From the NCBI GenBank assembly GCA_034620365.1, contig JAQGEQ010000071.1, positions 4,960,001-5,024,000 of the forward strand: 64,000 nt of DNA. The letters are read 5' to 3'. The translations under genes were made by a program, and so were the position numbers. The stretch is from Pegea sp. RAD2-039. Lineage: Eukaryota; Chordata; Thaliacea; Salpida; Salpidae. A model generated the notes under the pieces. The model saw only the letters and a list, made by a program, of their open reading frames with translations. It did not search any database and had not been told where the DNA came from. Of this stretch, positions 1-15,600 are shown in pieces. Position 1 is the first letter of the stretch, and the number at the start of each line of letters is the position of its first letter.

Positions 1-3000
1 GGAATTAGAGATCTGATAAAATTTGATGTTACTGATGGTCATAACCCACTAATTGATCGGTATTTTTACATCAGTATTGCTTATATGGATATTCTATTTC
101 CAAGAGTAATTAACAAAGGAGTAACGATAAAAGAAGGGGGACAAGTTAAATTAACAACAGGTAAAATAACAAGTAAAATAACAAGTAAACTATATAGTCA
201 AGTTAAGAACAATTTTTCATGATTTGTAAAACTGACTAAATATTCAAAACCAAATAACCAAATCTCTTAGAATAATTGTAGAAGTGGTTTGAATGAAGTA
301 GGTTTTTGATAATCAAAAATTACTTTTTCATTATTTAAAATATTTATATTTCAAACCAAAACTGCTTGAAAATATTAACCGATGCTGATGAAAATGTTAC
401 TCTAAGTTAAATAAGTGAAACTTGTATAGGTTTTTACACAAAGCTTACTATTCCATCTAAACTTTCTGAAACTAGAATATCTGTAAGATCTTTTGTGTTT
501 CCTTTCCGCTTTCTTAACGGTTTCATTAATAACTTTAACTCACATTAAAATGTTTTGATAGACATTTTGAGTACAGCAGATATAAATAGTGCTGACGAAG
601 AACTAACATTTACAATTGCACAAGCGCCAGCTCATGGCCATCTCGAATCAACTGATAGACCTGGTCTTCCTATAACTACATTCACTCAATTGGAATTAGC
701 AGGTATGCTCCAATACTTATCAACAAACTAATTCATTATAAGTCAAAGTCACTCCTAGTTTATCATTTTTTTATATTCATATTAATCTTGTTACTACAAT
801 ATCAGATATACCAGGTCACTGGTCCTTGCCACCGAACAGCAAATTTAAAAATTGGGACATTTTAGCGCACGTTACTCTCCACTATAATCAAAGCCAATGT
901 AGATGAGTTATGTTTGCCAGTTTAAACCTTTAACAGTTTTATAGTGATAATGGTGTAAGCTGATATCTGAAAGTCATAATTCTGCTTATAGGCGGTTCAG
1001 AGCATAAGTCGTCTTCGTCTAATGAGACGACATGAGCACCTGGCAAACATGCATCAATAATTACTTAGTGATGTATCTCACAATTGAGTTCAGAGCAACA
1101 TAAAATGTACTTATGAAATCTTTAGCTTTCAAAAGATATAAATATTTTAAATTTACTTAATTTAGGTAAATGTAATCTATCCAAATAAACGTTAAGTAGA
1201 TAAATAAGTAAATAATGAGGTAATTTAACAAGGCCATAGTCATCTACAGCAACACTTTGAAGATAAAAGACGAAGTAATTGGCTTGCATACTGACACATT
1301 TTGCTTCAAATAGTAATACTTCAATAGCATAACCATAAGAATAGTCAGTACAATAAATAATTTACAATCAAATATTAACAGCCAGTAGATTGCTAAGATC
1401 GGTAATACATATACGTAAGCCTTTTAGCTCTTGTCCTACATAACTCTGACCACTTCTAACAATAAAAGTCTTATCAAAGTTAAATTGTCGATATTAAAAC
1501 TTGTAAGGATGTTGATGGTAGAGCCAAGACTCAGTGTTTTAATAAGATTGCTGCATAAGTAAGCTGACATGAGGAATGCCTCTCTCGCTAAATTAGTCAA
1601 CATTAAAATATGAAGTTGACAATTTAACTAAGCTAATAGAAATAATAGAGCTTTCGACTGTTTGCTTTGCATGAAGTTAGGTTGAGTAGCATACTTTAAA
1701 ATCCAAACAATTACCTTTTTATCTTGCTGCACAGGCAACAAAATCAACTACGTACATACCGGAGATGATGAAGTCAAAATGGATAGTTTTGAGTTTGAAG
1801 TGACTGATGGGTATAATCCTGTGTATCGTACATTCCGAATTTCTATCTCAGATGTTGACAACAAAAAACCAGTTGTTACAATTAGTAAGGTGCAAGTGAA
1901 AGAAGGAAGTAGTAAACTAATCACACCGTTTGAGTTGAAAGGTAAGATTTTGATTTATGAAATATGTTTAAATACTAGAAACTGTTGCTTTTTATTCACT
2001 ACATTTAGAGGATTGCTTGAATATAACCTCTCCGTTAAAAATTCCATTCGAAAGGAATTATTATCTAATTATAAAAGGATTTTTCGCTTTCCTTAAACTC
2101 CTGGACGAGACTAAACTGAAGTATTTACAATACTTTGCACGAAAAGAAAATATAAACACAATAATATTATGCTATTATAGTATTACATTGGAATCAATTA
2201 ATTAAATTTGTGAATAAGACTAATCAAAGTAATAACGAAAAACAAACTAAAACATTTTTCGTGTTGAACTTTGAAAATATGTCCAACATTAAAGCCTTGA
2301 TATAAATAAATAAACTCTATTAGAAATTCAACAAGGAAACCTTTTAATTGAAGCTCATAACAACACGATTTTTAGATATTTGTTTTAATAAATAGTTGTT
2401 AAAAAATAAACAAAGCGTTTCGGAAAGAAAGTCACTTTACATAATATTCTTGTTTGTGTTTGATGTGCTTATATTAAATCACTGCATCAGTAGATTTAAT
2501 TACAATAGAATGCAGCGGATTATCGCTATAATTAATTGCTTAAATCCCATCAAACGTAAGCGTTAAATTCGGAGTTTTATCATTTAGTCAAATATTTATG
2601 AAGCAGGATAACGAAGCACTGAAAACGGTTTTAAGTAAAAAATATTTGAAATATTTTCAAATATTTTTCATGAGCACTCTACAGCGCCATCTAGCGTATA
2701 TTTCTTTTTATTTCTTGTAGTCAGATAAAAACTATGTTAACAAATTACTTCAATTAACATTGCTAACTTTTGCAGTTGATGATCGAGACACAGATGATGA
2801 GTTGTTAGTGATCCGAATTACTCAGATACCGATGCATGGCAAAATAGTAAAGAATAAAGATAAAGCAGTTCGCAAGTTTACCATGGTTGATTTAAATGAG
2901 AACCGAATCTCGTATAAACATGATGGTTCTGAAACTACTTCCGATAGTTTCTCACTTGTTGTTAGTGACGGGACTCACGATGATTTCTATGTCTTCCCAA

Positions 3001-3677
3001 ATACATCATTTGTGACACGTGACCCACAAACGATGAAAATTGAAATTATTTCTGTTGATAACAAAATTCCTCAACTTGTTCGAAATCGAGCTGCTCCTAT
3101 GCTCTCGATACTTAAAGATGGAAGAAGAGGATTCAAATTCACTAAAAAGACTTTACAAGCTGATGATTCGGACTCGGACTCTTCTTCTTTAACTTTTATT
3201 ATCACAAAATACCCAGTTCATGGAAAAGTAACAAATATCGCTGATAATGGCTTCGAGTCTTTGACTACTTTTACTCAAGGTGAATCTCTTGATGTTATTC
3301 TTACAGATTGTGAGGAGTTAAAGACTTTGAAATACAAATATTTTTAGAAAACAAATTCTTAATTTATCTTTTAAATCAAAAGGAGTAGGATTAAAATTTG
3401 GAATCTAATATTTATAAAAGTTAAAAGGATTTCTAAATAGTCTTTGCATTTGAATAATTTTCTTAACTGTATTTTCTAATTGATCTGTGAATAGCATTTG
3501 GTATTTATTTTTATCTATTAAGCTGAAAAAATAAATTATAATTGCGACTAAAGTTCCATTTTTAATAAATTGGCATTTTATTTACAGATGACATCAACAA
3601 TATGCTCATCTACTACATCTTAGACGATGATAGTGATGCAACGAGCGATAGTTTTCTGTTTGTAGTTCGTGATTCAG
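1..3677 (+). CDS. FREM2: Gene A exons 1-5 of window: CSPG repeats 10 (part) to 12
   Basis: Five exons (<1-160, 562-702, 1735-1941, 2776-3279, 3588-3677), all joined in phase 1. They encode the end of one CSPG/NG2 repeat and two further ones. Typical repeat features are visible: [28 protein letters not shown], the linker DVDNKKPVV, then [19 protein letters not shown] and SVDNKIPQL, ending with an FVVRDSG-like strand. The second half of the last repeat (after 3148) differs clearly from gene B, while the first half is nearly identical (see conversion tracts). Introns 161-561, 703-1734, 1942-2775 and 3280-3587 show no gene; the second holds an inverted repeat and the third a hairpin and a CTCF-like motif. 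Confidence 0.88.
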
Positions 3678-6600
3678 GTTTGTTTAAAATAACTTGATAA
3701 AAGGTTTTTTATCTTAAGCACGGATATATTTATTTAGTAACAACTTGTGATAAACAGTTCAGTTTAAATTTTGATTTTTATGAAATTTATATAAAAGAGA
3801 AAATTAATTACAATGGTTTATAACTACTGTTTGTTGAAACTTTCTGATACATACATATAAAGAATATTGATTAAATTTAAAACAAATTTATTACTTAAGA
3901 TTGCTTCAAACGTCTAGAATAATAATTAATAATTTTTAAGTTTGTTATGTAAACTGTTTGGTGTATATTATTTGGATAAAGTAAACTTATCTAAATAGAT
4001 ATCATCATATCTTTCAGAAATTTCACTTTACTAAGTATAAAAAATCGTTTACATTAGTAAGTCAAACTAACTTAGAGGCATTTACTTTGATTTGATTATG
4101 ATCTTTAATAGCCAGAAGAACAAAACATTTTTTATCTTACGTTTGTAAATTACAAATTAAATTAAACAGTTTTCGTTTTAAACTCTAGTTCAAGTGACTA
4201 AAAAGATCTCTATCATTATAAAAAGTATCAAGAGACCTGATTTTAACTAAAACTATTTTTTATTCACTGTTAAATGAGGCAGTTAGAAGCGATGTAAACA
4301 CCTTTTGTACATTTTTGTTAACAAAAAGAATTAAATATGATGTAAATGCTCAAAATAACCAACATATTTTAAACAAACTCAAAGATTAACAAGAGATCAA
4401 AAGAGCGCTTTTTATAAAAGAATAAAGATGAAAGGATGTTGATTTTTAGTTTTCGTGTGTCTCTTCAACACTCTAACTGAAGTAAAGTATCTTTAGTGAT
4501 TTGGTTATAGTGGCTGTGTGTTGCGACATAATCTAAAAAACAAACAACAGTCGTATTTTTCTATCATTTCAATGAACTTATTTGTTAAACGTTTTCCAGT
4601 TATTAAACGAACTGTTTCGAACAGAGATATTGAAGCGTATAATTACTTTAATGATCTGAAAGTAATATAAAAATATTTTATGGCTTGAAAACTAATTTTA
4701 ATAAACTTTAATCCTTCCTTAAAAGAAATATTTTTCAAATATTTAATGAAAATAGAAATATAAAACAATAGCTGTCAGCTTTCCTTGAGAAAATGTTTTC
4801 AGTTATTTGTTTTACTAGTTTGTTCGAAGTTTTTACTATTAATTTATTATTTAAGCAAACAACCCCAAGTATTAGAAGTCCAAATATTTTTTAGAAGACT
4901 CAGAAAAAAGACTTGGCTGGCTTGAGTTTGTTTCACTTGTAACTATGGCTACCATCTTCAAATAATATAGTAACTACTGTAATAGAGACGTTATATGAAC
5001 GTCTAAAAACAGGATTCTTTATTTGTTAAAATGAAAACAATAAATAAACTTTTCGTTCATAGCCACGAAAGTAAACTCAACAAAAGCTACGAATGTTTAG
5101 TTTTTACTAAAAATATCTTATCAATAATAAAAGTATATTGAAAAATTAACTTTAGTTTAAACTGACAATAAAAATTCTAGTTTTTTGTGCCAACAGTATT
5201 TGTATTAAGCCATATTAAGCACGAAACTAAATAAAAAAGCCAATCGGTTAATTCATCACCTAGACTCGTTAAAACTCTTCCAAAACAGCAATAAGTCGAA
5301 AAACTTACAGATAAATTCGTTGTCTGTGGGCCAAAGGAATTATTAAATGCTAGCATTGAAGCATTTAGTAACTTGTAAAATCTTAACAAAACTAATAGAA
5401 TAAAGCGAAAACATTCTTTTGTTCTCTATAGTAATGCAATAACTTGATAATCGCATTTTCTAACCACAATCTATTGTATTTTGACATAATATTTTGACCT
5501 GTAGTATTTTCAAGAAAACCATTTTTAGCGATTAACATTTTAAATATTTGTTTCAAAATTACTCAAGTGTGTTGATAGTATCAGCATAAAATCTGATGAA
5601 AAACGTTATTGAAAATGCAGAAATAGTTTTATTGTATCAAATAGTTGCTGAAAATGATTAATGAAAAAATCTTGCTATAATTAATATTTTTTGAAGTATA
5701 TCTTCTTTTAATTAAGAGCTCTTTTGCAAGTTATACTTCAAAATAGATATCTGAGAAACCTATTATAACAAGATAACAATCCTAAAATGAATGAGAAGTT
5801 TTTATTTACTAATAAGCATGGTTGACTTAACACTAAAATTAAGTATTATTAATTACATAGCTTGCTTGATCTATTTAACGTTGCATTCTCCTTCATTTAA
5901 TTAGATATATCGCCCAGCGTAACTAACTTTACTGATCATCATTATAAATGTCACCAGCTATTTAAATTCTTTTTTATAAACAGCCAAATTGTTGCTATAG
6001 GATAAAGCCATAACTTTGAAAGATTATAGTTTTAAATTATTCATCTTTGGTGCTAATCTGATCAAATTAACATGAAGAGTACTAAATATGGAAAATTGAA
6101 GCTATTAACTCTTTTACATGTATCTTAGATCTCGTCAAAGATAAATCTATAAAATCTTATACATCATAAAAAATATCTTGCTCAGATTTAATGAATCTAC
6201 AGTTTTTATTTTTCAAATTTTTGCTGCAATGAAAATCTTTTTATACAATTTTAAATTTTAGAATATGGATTAGGATACTTAGGAACCTCAACTGATAAAT
6301 ATGACAAATCATAAATTAATTTTTATATATTTCTTTCAATAGAAAGTACACCAAATTTACAAAGTTATAATCGCATGTGACTTGATTTAAAGTTTTTTCA
6401 AGAAGTTTGATTTAGATCTACTTTAAATATAATCACTGGATAATATGATAGAATGACTCATTATATAATTTATTACTTTTGAGAGGTTCGCTTAAAACAT
6501 TTTTAGTTAAGTTTAAATAAACCTGTGTTTTAAAATTAAATTATGTCCTATTATTTTGCATATTAGATTAAATTTAAACACTATTCTAATATTCTAGGTT

Positions 6601-9600
6601 ATTTGAAAGAGACCAATTTTGAAATTGAGGTGTGCTAGCTTTCTATAAATTCTTGAAATAAAACAAAAATAATAAAGTAAAACTGAGGACAAAGCTTACA
6701 AAAGATATAAGAAAAATAATTCCCTCTTTGGCAATTGTAAGCGTGACAGAAATTAGATAAACAAATGTAGTAATTATAATAAAATTAGAAAAAAAATGAT
6801 GGTGAAAAGCTTGTGGGAAAAACTCATTGTTGATGGATAACTAAGTCTCCACAATGCGTAGATTTAGTGAATTTGACTTTTTAGTGGATTTTGTATAAAT
6901 GGTTACAAAAGTGAAATATATTGAGTGAATATTTTTATAGTTTGATAATCAAAATTTAATTCTTAATTTTCAAGATTTTTATTAATTCGACTTTATTCAT
7001 GCAATTAAAAAGATTTTGAACTTAAAGAGATAATTGCTTTAATAAAAAACCATATTTCATTAAACACTCTATTACATTTCTAAAGGTGTTTGTAATCTAC
7101 TAAAATATCCATCGATAATAAAATTGCAATATTATGTCTGCTGATTACAAACTATTAAATTGAAAAGTTGAATCTAAAAAGCAAGTTTGAGAAAGTTTCA
7201 TGTAAAGACCCAAATGATACTTAACTCTTACAACTAAAGTAATTTTGTGACTATCAAGTACATAAGACTCATCTGATGAAGAAAGTTGATCTTTGGTTGA
7301 ATCATTCAGCAGACAACTAGGAAACCAAATGACGTAAAAATATAAAACTTCTAAAAATAAATAGAAGCAAATTAAAAGAAACAAATGCGGTAATTACTTA
7401 TTTTGCAAGGATAAAAGCTCTATTTGAAGATAGTCAAGTAGCTTTAATATCAAGTTATGTTTCGTCTAATTAGTTTGTCAAAAGTTTTATTTAAACTGAT
7501 CCTAGCTAACTACTATACGTTAATATCAAACTAACTCTACGTTCAGTTGCCAATATCAAACGAAATACTTGTATAAAAATCATGGCTTTGAGGGTATTAC
7601 AAAACCAACTTTCTTTTTGAATTACGTTTGTATAATACTGCTTACATCATCATTTTAAATATTCTTTTTTTGTTGTTCTGGCTTTATTTCAATTCAAAAT
7701 ACTAACAAGTGGCTTTCAAAATCAATTTTTCATTAAATGTTTGCACACGAAGTGAAATGATTTGTTATTTGTTTATAAAAATGATATATGTTCTCACATT
7801 TTACAATTAAGGAGTAATATATGAAGTTTTTAAATGATAGTATAAAAACGTGAAAAAAATTGCTGTTAATTGATAATTAAGCAACAAATATATTTGTCAT
7901 TAACTAAACTGAAAAAAATCTTTTCATAAATATCACTAAACATTTTTACTTTTATCTAAACAGCATTTATATAATTTTTCATTTTTAGTGGAAGATATTT
8001 GTCAGATAAAAATAAATCAGTTTTACTTTTAAGCATGCTAATAATTTCGATTGTCAACTTCATATAAAGATAAAACTTTCTTTGTGGGTGGCATTTTTGT
8101 CGAAGCTTTTAATTTGATGTTTACGGATGTGACTAAGTAGAGGTATCAAAACGCAACAAGATTTCTTCAAAATCTTCTAACTTAAATTGTTGTCAGCAAA
8201 ATTTCTAGCGTTTTTATCTCATTTATATCCATTTAAGATAGTCAGCAATTTATTATAACGACTTAAAGTTTTGAAAAATGACAATCAATTTGAATCTAAA
8301 ACTTTATTTTAGTCTTAAGTCTCTTAAGAAGATGTTGTTTTAAACAGCTTCAAATATTAAAACTATCGACTTTCTAAATACTTTTTCAAAAGATAAGTCT
8401 GAAAATTACAATAAATATTATTTAAGGTGGAAATGAATTACCAGAAAATACCTTTCGTTTAAATTGGGGCCTGATCTCATTTGAAAATTCCACATACACG
8501 ACTGAGGAGGAGAACAAATACTTACACGTGACCTTGTTACGAAGAGGGTTTGTAGGGGAAACATCGTTCGTCAGTGAGTGTGTCTTGCAAACTATTTCAA
8601 ATTTTCATTTTAAGTAAGCATTGAAATTTATCAATAAGATAATCTTTATCAGCTTTATACAAAGCTACTTTCAAAGATATATTTGATGTCTTTCAAAGTA
8701 AAGATAATTATTTTTGCTTTGATTGTAATTTCAGCAATTTCAACAAGAGATGGCACGGCGATTAGTGGCAAAGATTTTAAAGATAAATTATCAAGTCAAG
8801 TTCAGTTTAACCCAGGTCAAACTAAAGCAAGTTGGAAAGTAAAGATATTACAAGTTAGACTGATTTAAGATGTCTTCTTCCTTCATTCTAAACTTATTTT
8901 TCCTTAAATTTAAAAGGATGAAATTTATGAGAAATTTGAGACTTTTTTTCTTGATCTTTCTGATCCAGTGATGGCGATTTTAGAAGAACCAAGAACAGCA
9001 ACTATTAATATAATAGACCCAGAAGACGGTAAGTCTACCTACTTAGCTCTTTATAGCAATAAAGATTATACTTCTGCTTACCATTAGAGGTGACACTTTC
9101 TAAAAGTTGTCTGAAATCCAAAATTTAGATAAAGAACAAAATTTAAAACTTTTATTTGATTAAATAGAATCAACTGTTTTCATACCAAAGAAGGCTTATA
9201 AGATAGAAGAAAACCTAGGCAAGTTTTTGGTACCAATCCACCGAACTGGTGACCTGTCTAGGGAGCTTATGGTTGTTTGTTACACAGTATCAAGTAAGTT
9301 GTACTTTATTTTATAAGAAAAAATTATCTGTAACAAATTTAAATATTTAAGAAAAAGAGAAACTAAGTAAATTGTTCAAGTTTAAAAAAAGTAATTTATT
9401 CTTTCTATTTGAGTAATTTTTATTTTACAACAACTATTGCAGCTAATAAGATAGTTTTTAAACTTTGTTTAAAAGCTATGATAATTGTCACAGATTCCGT
9501 AAACAGCTTGATGTCGCTGTTGAGTTACATCTATTTGTATAAATCTTTCAAATTTAAAAATATTTTGTAACGTATCTTATCCGAAAGTTGTCATGGATGT

Positions 9601-12600
9601 TTTACAGTAACTGTCTTACAATTAACTAATCACATTAGATAAGTCTTATTATAAATTCATCCTATAATCATTTTTATACCAGATCACTTTATACTTTGTC
9701 TCTTTTTATTTAAATATAATCTTCAGTTTTACAAGATTGACATTTTGAAACTTTCAATGTATTATAATATTTAAAGAATTTTGTTTAAAACCAACTGACT
9801 TAGCTAAATTGTAAATATAAACAAATGAGAAAATTTTTCTTTTTAGATTTTTTATAAAATTGAAAACTGTAGTACAATTTGACTTTTTGTTTTATAAAAT
9901 GTGATAATTTTGACAAATGTTTTTTGACCAATTTTTTTCTTTATTCGAAAGTATATATATAATTATTTATTTATTCGTTTTCATTTTGTTCAAAAAATGT
10001 TTATAAGTTTAGCTCTAAGATAAAACACTTAATAAAGGCTTGTGAAACGTTTACACATTAATTTAGAAATATTATTTTCTCTTTAATTATGTTTACCAAT
10101 CATTTATCAGAAAGAAATTCAATAAAATCTTCTCAATATTTTGATGATCTTTTTTTTCTTTAGATACTAAACCAAACACAAATAACTATCTAATTCAAAT
10201 TCAAAATTTCTTGAAAATTTATGAAAATATAAACAATTTTCTATTGTTTTTGTAAAATGAAAATATTATAAATCATATTTAAAAAGTAAAATTTTGTAAA
10301 TAACTTTTATTTGAACGGAATTTTTTTTATTATTATTTATTCAGTTTTACAGTTTTGATAGCAAACAAAAATTGATTAATTTGGAAAATTATTTTCTTGT
10401 ATTTATTAGATACAGCACAAGGAACAACATCTTCTACACTAGGATCATTTAAAGACTTTATAAGCAGAGCTAAGGACTACAACAGCTTAATAAGGTAATA
10501 TTAAGAGTTGAAGAGAACTAATCAAACGTTGAAACATCAACCCAAGATCTATCTGACAAAATAAATCATATTTTTCTATGAATCTTCATTTTGATTTGCC
10601 TATAAAAAAAATTTCAAAAAATCGTATTTAAAAATGTGAATGTTGAGTTTGTGTGACTAGCTGAATTTATACCAAACACGGTGAACCCTTGTAAATGAGT
10701 CATTAGTTAGAGGTGAACTAATGACCAGGAGTAAAATAAAGATTACTTGGGATTTGGAATCACAAGCATTAAGGAATTAATGTTTAACCACTTTCAATTT
10801 GACAACTAAAATTTACTGCTTTTTCGAGATACAATTTTTGGAAAAAGTTTTTTAAAACAATGTCACAAAAGTTGAAAATGTTTGATATAAGAAAGAATCT
10901 TATAGGTTTTTAAAGTTAAAGATGTCTGTTTTGAAATCAACTTAGTTGATACACAAACAAAATTAAAGTTTGCATTTAAAATGACATCTGAAAGCGAAAT
11001 ATCAATGATTAAATAAAAGTAATGTAGAAAGTAGTTAACGCAAATCAACTTTCAGTGAAATTTTCAAAGTCTTCAATTTATTCTGTTTTCATTTCTACAG
11101 ATTTTCTCAAAACGAATCAGAGAAGTTTTGTCCTGTTGTAATAATTGACGACTCGTTGTATGAACCAGAAGAAAAGTTCCATGTAAAACTGACATCTGTG
11201 ATGAATGGAAGACTCGGTAACTTCTCAGAAGTGGAGGTCACCATCATGCCGGACACAAATGATGGTTGGTGTCTAATATCAACATACCAAAATTTGATAT
11301 GTTATTTGTAGAACCAATTTTCTATTTTGACAAACCAAGTTATGAAATTGATGAAAGCGCTGGTCAATTAGAAGTTCTTGTTTGGAGAACAGGGACAGAT
11401 TTAACACAAACTGCTTCTGTCACAGTTCAATCGCGTAAAAGTGACCCCGAATCCGCAATCGGTGAGTTCCCTCATTTTATTAAACTCAAACTTGTATTTA
11501 TCTCTTAAAAAATTTACTTTTAATTTCTAAATACAAAATAAACTCTTTACACGAAACATGAATCTGTTTCTATAAAAAAAACTTCTAGATATTTTCGAAG
11601 AGTAAATTTAAACTAAAATTGTTCCGATGAAGATACCAGTATAAGGTCTTGCTGATCTTATCACTTTAGCGTGGTACAGGTGCGAAAGTTACATTTGTTT
11701 ATTGACAAGCTCTCAACTAAGGGTGCGGTGAATTATACCGAAAAAAAAGATTATTCATCAAAGTCAATTTTGTCTTTTAGTTAAAATACAACTGTATAAA
11801 AAATTTTTGCGATTTAAAAATTGAAAGTGATAATTGTAAAAATATTTATGGCTTACGGTTTTCGCCAAAAATGGTTTTTATAAATATTGTTTTAGTTTTA
11901 CATTAATAAAAATTATAACTCAAACTGATAAGTACTTCTGAAAGTAATTTATAGAAAATTTGTGATAAAGTGATGTACATATTTGTAAGTCAAGAGTATT
12001 ACAGATATTTTTATACAGACCTTATTTAAGATCAAATTAATACTCATTTTTTATGCAAATAAAATTATTTTAAATTTCAACACGATTTATCAAAGTCCAT
12101 TTTATCATTTTGTTTGTTTATCTGGACACGGTCATTGACTACCGTGAGATAACTTGGCTATAACACTTGAACAGTGTTGCTGACCTATCCCAGAACCTTT
12201 CTTAATTTTTCTTAAGTGTATTTTTTGGAAATTTTAAAAGCTGTTCAGCTGAAAATATATCTACTGCTTTTTAACCACTTTGAAAATAGTTATTTACAAT
12301 CAACTGACTCAAATGAAGTAAACATAGAAGTTGTCCACGAAGAAAATCTGCAGTGCAAAGTTTTACTATGTCACTTGAAATTTTAGAGAAAATCTTATAG
12401 AATAGTTAGCTGGTTTACAAACAATTTTCTTTTTCTCTTCTTTCTTATGCTCTGAATCTTCAGCACACTATGTTTGTACCAACTCTTTTTAAAAACCTTT
12501 TTTGATGTCATGTCAAGCTTTGCTTCTCAATTAGTGTCAACCCACTAAATTGTGCACTTCTTCTTCTGCACCAATTTTCTTCAATTAACTTAAAGCTTTG

Positions 12601-15600
12601 AAAATATTTTGGACTAATCTTTTAAATCGAAGTAATGTTTAAAATAAAAGTTGATACCAACGATTTAGCAACAAACTAAAAGTTATATTATAAGAAAATA
12701 TTTTTTACAGTTAATAAAGACTATATAGGAATTAGTGAAACCTTGCAATTTGCTCAAAATGTTGATAAGCAAACCCTACAAGTGAATATATTAGATGACC
12801 TTGGAAATCCTCTACTAGAAGGGGAAGAAACATTTGACCTTTTGTTGAGTATGCCCACAAAAGGAATCCTCGGCAAACCTGATAATGTGAAAGTCACTAT
12901 TATTGATTCTTATAGCGATCGTGAGTAAATTTAGTATTCGAGGAATTTAGTTTAGCTTTTTGACCTTAAGACTTAATCTATAAATAATCGTTTACTTTCA
13001 GTACCTGTGTTCCAATTCAGTGAAGCAGAAGTAGAAGTAAATGAAGCCGATGGGAATGTTAGTATTGCTATTATTCGTAATGGAGATCTTTCGCAACCAG
13101 CAACAGTCAGATGTTACACTCGTCAATCAAGTGCACAAGTTATGATGGACTTCAAGGAAAGGCCCAACACCAATCAATCAGTTATTCATTTCGAATCCGG
13201 TAAGAGAGACACTGCAAATTACAAATTAGGTTTATTTGAAATAGAAATTTGTCGAATGTATGTGGTCAACCTAATTAAGGTGACTTAGTCTACTTTTATT
13301 TGTACCCTTAAAATCAATCTTAAGCTTGATAAAAGAGATCTATTTTCAAATACTAACAGCACGAATGATGATTGATTGAAACAGGCCTCAGTGGATTTAA
13401 ACTTAAAAAGTTAATTCTAATAATCTTTTAATGGCTTACTAAACCTTCATTGTCCTAAACAGTCAAACTAAATCATCTAACTTTCGGTTGTCTATTGAAA
13501 ATCTCAAAAAGTTTAATATGAAATTTCCAACAATTAACTATTTTGAAAGCCAAATTATTCGATACTTTCTAAAGAGATTTTCTAATTTCAGTAATAAATT
13601 CAATAATCTGTTCTGTTTAGTCTAATTTAACAAATGACTAAAGTCTAAGTTCGGTGTTTTATTATTCTATTGAAGTAATACACTATACACAAAGAAAATT
13701 AGACTTGTTTAGTAACCATAAAGAACTTATTATTCTTTTAAACACAAGTTTCTTTATTACCAAAATTAACTTTTAAAATTCCAGCATTTTTTCGTATTAA
13801 ATTATTTTACAAGAAATGCTATTCAAATATCGCTAGAAATTTTTGAGTCAAATATGTAAAGGTGGACTTTGAAGTATAAGCTTACTCAGCTTAATTCATT
13901 CGTTTCATCATGAAAACCTCTTTAGTTTTAAAATTACAAGGCTAAAAATGATGCTAACTTTTTTGTTCTCGATTGTATGTGTAAATATAGCATCTTTTGT
14001 GCTTCACGTTAAGCATATATTTTAGTATCTTAAACCTATTAATTTAAAAACGGAAACCTAATAGTTTTACTTTACTTTGCGTCTCAGAGAGTCTATAAAG
14101 TATGAAAGATTAAAGCCGTAAACCTTATATATATACAGTTTGATAAATGTTAAAAATATAAATTCTTGTTAGTTTGTACAGTGATCCAGTGAAAGTATTA
14201 AATATTTGTTTTTCAAAACAAACTACTATTTTCGGAAAGTTTAAATAAATTGTTCTTGCAACTTATAAAATTTGTGTTTAAAACTCTTGACAAATGTGAA
14301 TGAGAAGCAACACGAATTGTATAAACTGATTTATTCAATTCTGTCAACATTAATACCTGTAAGAATTGGGCGTTTAAGAACATAAACTTAAGTAAGCTTT
14401 GAAAAATACAATTCTAGTTTTCCATATATGGATTTAAATTCGAGATCTATTAAAGAACAAATATTATATCTTTTTTTGATAGTAGATCACGATTCTAATC
14501 AAATTATCGACGCTTATTACTTCTAACTAATAAGGTTTTAAGAGTTCGGTAATGATATGTACAAATATTCTGAGAACCTTAGAAGCTTTCAACAGTCATA
14601 GCTATTATATGATTGATGAAATCTTTGAAAATTTTAAATCATTTATCAACCACAAAATTGGATTTTGTACTTCTTAATATTCAAAAATTGCTGTGTAAAA
14701 ATCTGTAAGAGAAGTATTTATTCTACAAGAGATTTTACATTAATAAATTTTCATCTGAAATTTTAATGCTAACCAACTAAATATATTATAATATAGGTCA
14801 CAACAAAGTAAACTGTACAATTCAACTAGTTGATGACAGTCTCTACGAAGAAGATGAGACATTCCGTTTACTTCTTGGATCACCGCTCAGTAACTCAGCT
14901 ACAAAGTCTCGGCTTGGTCTAATTCGGGAAGTTCTGGTTACCATCAAGGACAATAGTGATAGTGAGTATAAACTGCTTGCTAGTACATTTCTAAATATCT
15001 GTCATGCTACATTCAACCTAATAGCCGATTTGAACAGCTTAAAAGTAGAGTTTTTTGGACCGCCTTAGAGAAACTATGCAATGATACGCTTACAGAAGGA
15101 TAGTGCAGATAGAAAAAACTTTCATGTTGAAGCTACACTAAATTAAAGAAACTGAAAAGCGTTGTCGCGTCAAAGTACTCGGAAACCAGCAGATTGAAGG
15201 GACTAATGATCTAGTGATTATGCCACGTGTGTTAGGGATCTATCTTTCCAAAACTTTGGTTTCCGTTGTGATAGTTCTTAATTCACGTTATAATTTGCAA
15301 ATCTAAAGATTCTTCTCATCTCACGAAGTGTTTTGTGGATAAAATAACCAACTCTTAGCACTTTAATGCGCTGATCCAAGTTTTCGTTCATCTTTTTTTA
15401 TGATAAACAGATTAGAGAAGAAAAAATTTCGAAATATCACTTCTTCTACACAGCTAAGGACATGTACCGATATGTTATTACCTCCAAATTTTTTTTAATG
15501 TCACTTGAAAGGAATTTTTGCTTTGACATTTTCATTTACTTACAGAACCTACTATCGGTTTCAACAAAAGCGTCTATGACGTTATGGAGCCACGATCAGA

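Noticed and set aside
15120-15310. A short open stretch with less AT-rich composition in gene A intron 14962-15545
   Set aside because: About 50 codons, no start context, no recognised motif and no fit to the FREM2 protein.
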